A DNA stretch of 42,508 nt, taken from the NCBI GenBank assembly GCA_903904655.1, contig CAIVDK010000049.1, forward strand, positions 1-42,508, written 5' to 3'. Below the pieces are notes generated by a model that was not told the origin of the DNA, made no database searches, and saw only the letters and a list, made by a program, of their open reading frames with translations. Source of the stretch: an uncultured delta proteobacterium. GTDB lineage: Bacteria > Desulfobacterota > Syntrophia > Syntrophales > Smithellaceae. Of the stretch, positions 38,428 through 42,508 are shown piece after piece. Positions within the stretch are counted from its first letter, which is position 1. Every line of letters begins with the position of its first letter. Both the position numbers and the translations under genes were made by a program.

Positions 38428-39387
38428 ATGGGAACAACCGTTTTTGTTACACGAGACTTTGCGCACATGAGTGAAGTGGCAGCAGATTTTGTCATCAAGA
38501 AAACGATCGTCATCCTTAAATCAAAAAATGGAGCTGTTTTGGGGCTGGCAACGGGGAATTCACCCACGGGGCTCTATAAGCACTTCGCCAAAGCGGCCAA
38601 CGAGGGCCGGTTTGATTCTGGACGGATCCGCAGTTTTAATCTCGACGAATATGTCGGCCTGCCGGGCGATAATATTCAGCAGCGGGTTCTGCACCCCGAG
38701 AGTTACGCTTATTTCATGATTCAGGAACTTTTCAGTCATCTCAATAAGAAATTTATTGAAACCCGCGTGCCCTACGGCTCGCTGATTGACCAGAAAATAT
38801 TGATCAAAGAATTGAAAGAAAACAAAAACGATTGGGAATTCAAAGGCACAGACGCGGGAAAGTCCATTGCCATCAAGGCAAAACCGGCATCCGCCTATCT
38901 GGCCTGGATCTGGAAAGAAATTCTGGACGGCTACGCCCGGAAAATAAAATCGGCCGGCGGAATCGACCTGCAGATTATTGGCGTGGGCGGTCGCGGCCAT
39001 GTGGCGTTCCACGAATCAGGCATTCCTTTTAAAGGCAGTTCGGTGCTGCTGGTCAAACTCGACGACAACACGATTGCAAATGCCGTTGCCGACGGACATT
39101 TCAGCAAAAAAACAGATTCACCGCAGTATGCCATCAGCATGGGAGCGGAGCTGGTTTATCAGGCCAGAACGGTCGTTTTGGTAGCCAGCGGCCAGCGAAA
39201 AACAGAGTCTGTGACCCGCTCGCTTCTGGGTGATGTAACCCCTGAAATTCCCATATCGCATGGTCAGCAATACGCGAAACAAGGCGGGGAGTTGATTTAT
39301 GTTCTCGACCGCGTTGCGGCCGGAGGCCTTCTGGCCAATCCGAAGGAACTCAAAGACAGGGGCATCGTTTTAAAGAACATGGCGTAA
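38428..39387 (+). CDS. NagB-like glucosamine-6-phosphate deaminase/isomerase family protein, divergent
   Basis: LGLATGNSPTGLYKHF, SFNLDEYVGL, GVGGRGHVAFHESGIPF; insertion between HPESYAYFMI and the RGH motif. Confidence 0.75.
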   Translation: MGTTVFVTRDFAHMSEVAADFVIKKTIVILKSKNGAVLGLATGNSPTGLYKHFAKAANEGRFDSGRIRSFNLDEYVGLPGDNIQQRVLHPESYAYFMIQELFSHLNKKFIETRVPYGSLIDQKILIKELKENKNDWEFKGTDAGKSIAIKAKPASAYLAWIWKEILDGYARKIKSAGGIDLQIIGVGGRGHVAFHESGIPFKGSSVLLVKLDDNTIANAVADGHFSKKTDSPQYAISMGAELVYQARTVVLVASGQRKTESVTRSLLGDVTPEIPISHGQQYAKQGGELIYVLDRVAAGGLLANPKELKDRGIVLKNMA

Positions 39388-39398
39388 ACGTCATTTGA

Positions 39399-41039
<1,641 letters not shown>

Positions 41040-41080
41040 CAGGCGCAGAACTGAAGCTGATGATCGCCGACATCATTGTT

Positions 41081-42502
41081 CTATGGCATATTGAAAGGGA
41101 TGGTAATTTTATACACGCCGCCCGATAGAACGGTCTCTACCGGAAAGGGTGCTTTTTCGTAAACTTTCAACATGGCCCTGTTGTTTTCCAGGACATCGGC
41201 CTTGAATCCGGCCATGCCTTCTTCCCGGGCCGCCCGTATTAAAAGATTGAAAAGATAAGTTGAAATACCCATGCCCTGATAGTGTTCATCCACAATAAAC
41301 GCGGTATCGGCAAAGGGATCTCCCTGCGACCTAGCATAGCGGCCCTCGCCGATAATTTTTTCAACGCCGGACTCATCAATAATGGCCACAATAGACATGG
41401 TGAAGCGGTAATCCACATTAACATATTCCTGCATCTTTTTATGAGGCATGGTCTTGATCGGGCTGAAATAACGGTAATAAACCGACTGGTCGGAAAACCG
41501 GTAAAACAACCGCCGCATCTCTTCCTCGTCGGACGGCCTGATCGCCCGGAAGCGGACGGTCACACTGTCTTTGAATCTATGCGAACAGGCGATTTTATCC
41601 GGATAAAGATGGCCGGACTCGACAAAATATATTTGATCAGCGTAAATCATCTTCGCTTCTTTGGCCTGCCTGACCAACTCGGCGCGGTCGTCCGGATGCG
41701 CAATTTCAATGAGCGCCTGGGCCCGCTCGCGCAATGTCTTGCCCATTAAATGGGCCACGCCATATTCTGTAACAACAACGTCCATGGATTCACGATTGGT
41801 AAACTGGAAGGGATATTTATCCAAAGAAAGAAGAATGTTCGGTTTTCCCTTGCGATTGCGGCTGGGCAGGGAAAAAATGGTCCGGCCGTTTTTGGACAGC
41901 GCCGCACCCCAAAAGAGTTCCTGAACGTTGCCGGGACCGGCGGTCACATTGCCCTTGCCGGTATGCAGCGCTATATCACCGGTCAGATCGACTTTCCGCG
42001 CCGGGAAAATGGCAACCATGTTGTCATTGAGGCCGATGGTCCGGGGGTCCATCACAATATCCTGTGGCTGAAATTCCACCAGCGCATTTAAATCCAGCCA
42101 AGCCATCAGCTCCTTAGTGCCGATGACGTAGGACGCGCAGGTCTTGCCGCGAAAGACGCCTTTATAACGGTTAGTAATAGCGCCACTCTTGACCAGTTCC
42201 ATCAGCGCGTCGGTAAAGAAAGGAGAATGAACACCCAGATTCTTTTTCGTGGCCAGCGTTTTGGCCAGTGCTTCAAAGAGCGGCCCGATCCCATAGGAAA
42301 TGCAGTTGCCATCCTGGATGACTGAAGCGACATTGACGGCGATTTTCAGATAGATTTCCTGCAACGGCCAGCGCTCGACATAATATGGTGGCTCGGTCGC
42401 CTCGACCAGGTAGTGGAAGTCATCCATATTCACCAGCGTGTCGCCCATCGTCCGGGGAATCTGGGAATTGATTTCACCGACAACGATTTTAGCCATTTCC
42501 AT
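41081..42502 (-). CDS. Acetyl-CoA hydrolase/transferase-GNAT fusion (5' end likely outside the window)
   Basis: CoA-transferase motifs (DGNCISYGIG, GKGNVTAGPGNVQELFWGAALSKNGRTIFSLPSR, VVTEYGVAHLMGKTLRERAQALIEIAHPDDR), then GNAT (VRFRAIRPSDEEEMRRLFYRFS, VDEHYQGMGISTYLFNLLIRAAREEGM). Confidence 0.85.
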   Translation of the reverse strand: MEMAKIVVGEINSQIPRTMGDTLVNMDDFHYLVEATEPPYYVERWPLQEIYLKIAVNVASVIQDGNCISYGIGPLFEALAKTLATKKNLGVHSPFFTDALMELVKSGAITNRYKGVFRGKTCASYVIGTKELMAWLDLNALVEFQPQDIVMDPRTIGLNDNMVAIFPARKVDLTGDIALHTGKGNVTAGPGNVQELFWGAALSKNGRTIFSLPSRNRKGKPNILLSLDKYPFQFTNRESMDVVVTEYGVAHLMGKTLRERAQALIEIAHPDDRAELVRQAKEAKMIYADQIYFVESGHLYPDKIACSHRFKDSVTVRFRAIRPSDEEEMRRLFYRFSDQSVYYRYFSPIKTMPHKKMQEYVNVDYRFTMSIVAIIDESGVEKIIGEGRYARSQGDPFADTAFIVDEHYQGMGISTYLFNLLIRAAREEGMAGFKADVLENNRAMLKVYEKAPFPVETVLSGGVYKITIPFNMP

Positions 42503-42508
42503 GGCCTG

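Overview
The window looks like chromosome from a Gram-negative deltaproteobacterium-like organism, possibly Syntrophales-like; that taxonomy is my inference from gene content. From about 144 to 20326 the + strand carries a tightly packed envelope supercluster: lysS, lolC/E, lolD, bamA, skp/ompH, lpxD, lpxA, gnnA-like, gnnB-like, lpxB, msbA, lpxK, lpxL-like, waaF-like, gmhB, waaC-like and a Wzi-like outer-membrane protein. The gnnA/gnnB pair between lpxA and lpxB predicts a 2,3-diaminoglucose lipid A. The middle section holds proA-nadD (-), a patatin-like phospholipase, a radical SAM protein (PflA-like), a methyltransferase, lolA (-), ilvE (-), comM/yifB (-), moaC and a small membrane protein. 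The most unusual part is 30.1-39.4 kb: a Fis-type HTH protein, a 1244-aa GlmS-like protein with large insertions and a displaced C-tail, an NrpR-type regulator, a left-handed beta-helix protein with no visible nucleotidyltransferase domain, glmM, and a divergent NagB-like protein whose Asp141 position reads Arg. I propose this as an atypical, possibly nitrogen-regulated amino-sugar module. pyrG and a CoA-transferase/GNAT fusion (cut by the window edge) close the window. A separate non-coding signal is a set of degenerate 7-nt-periodic arrays in several intergenic gaps, in both orientations. I saw no CRISPR array, tRNA, rRNA or intact mobile element. All calls come from reading the sequence and the supplied translations; no database search was run.
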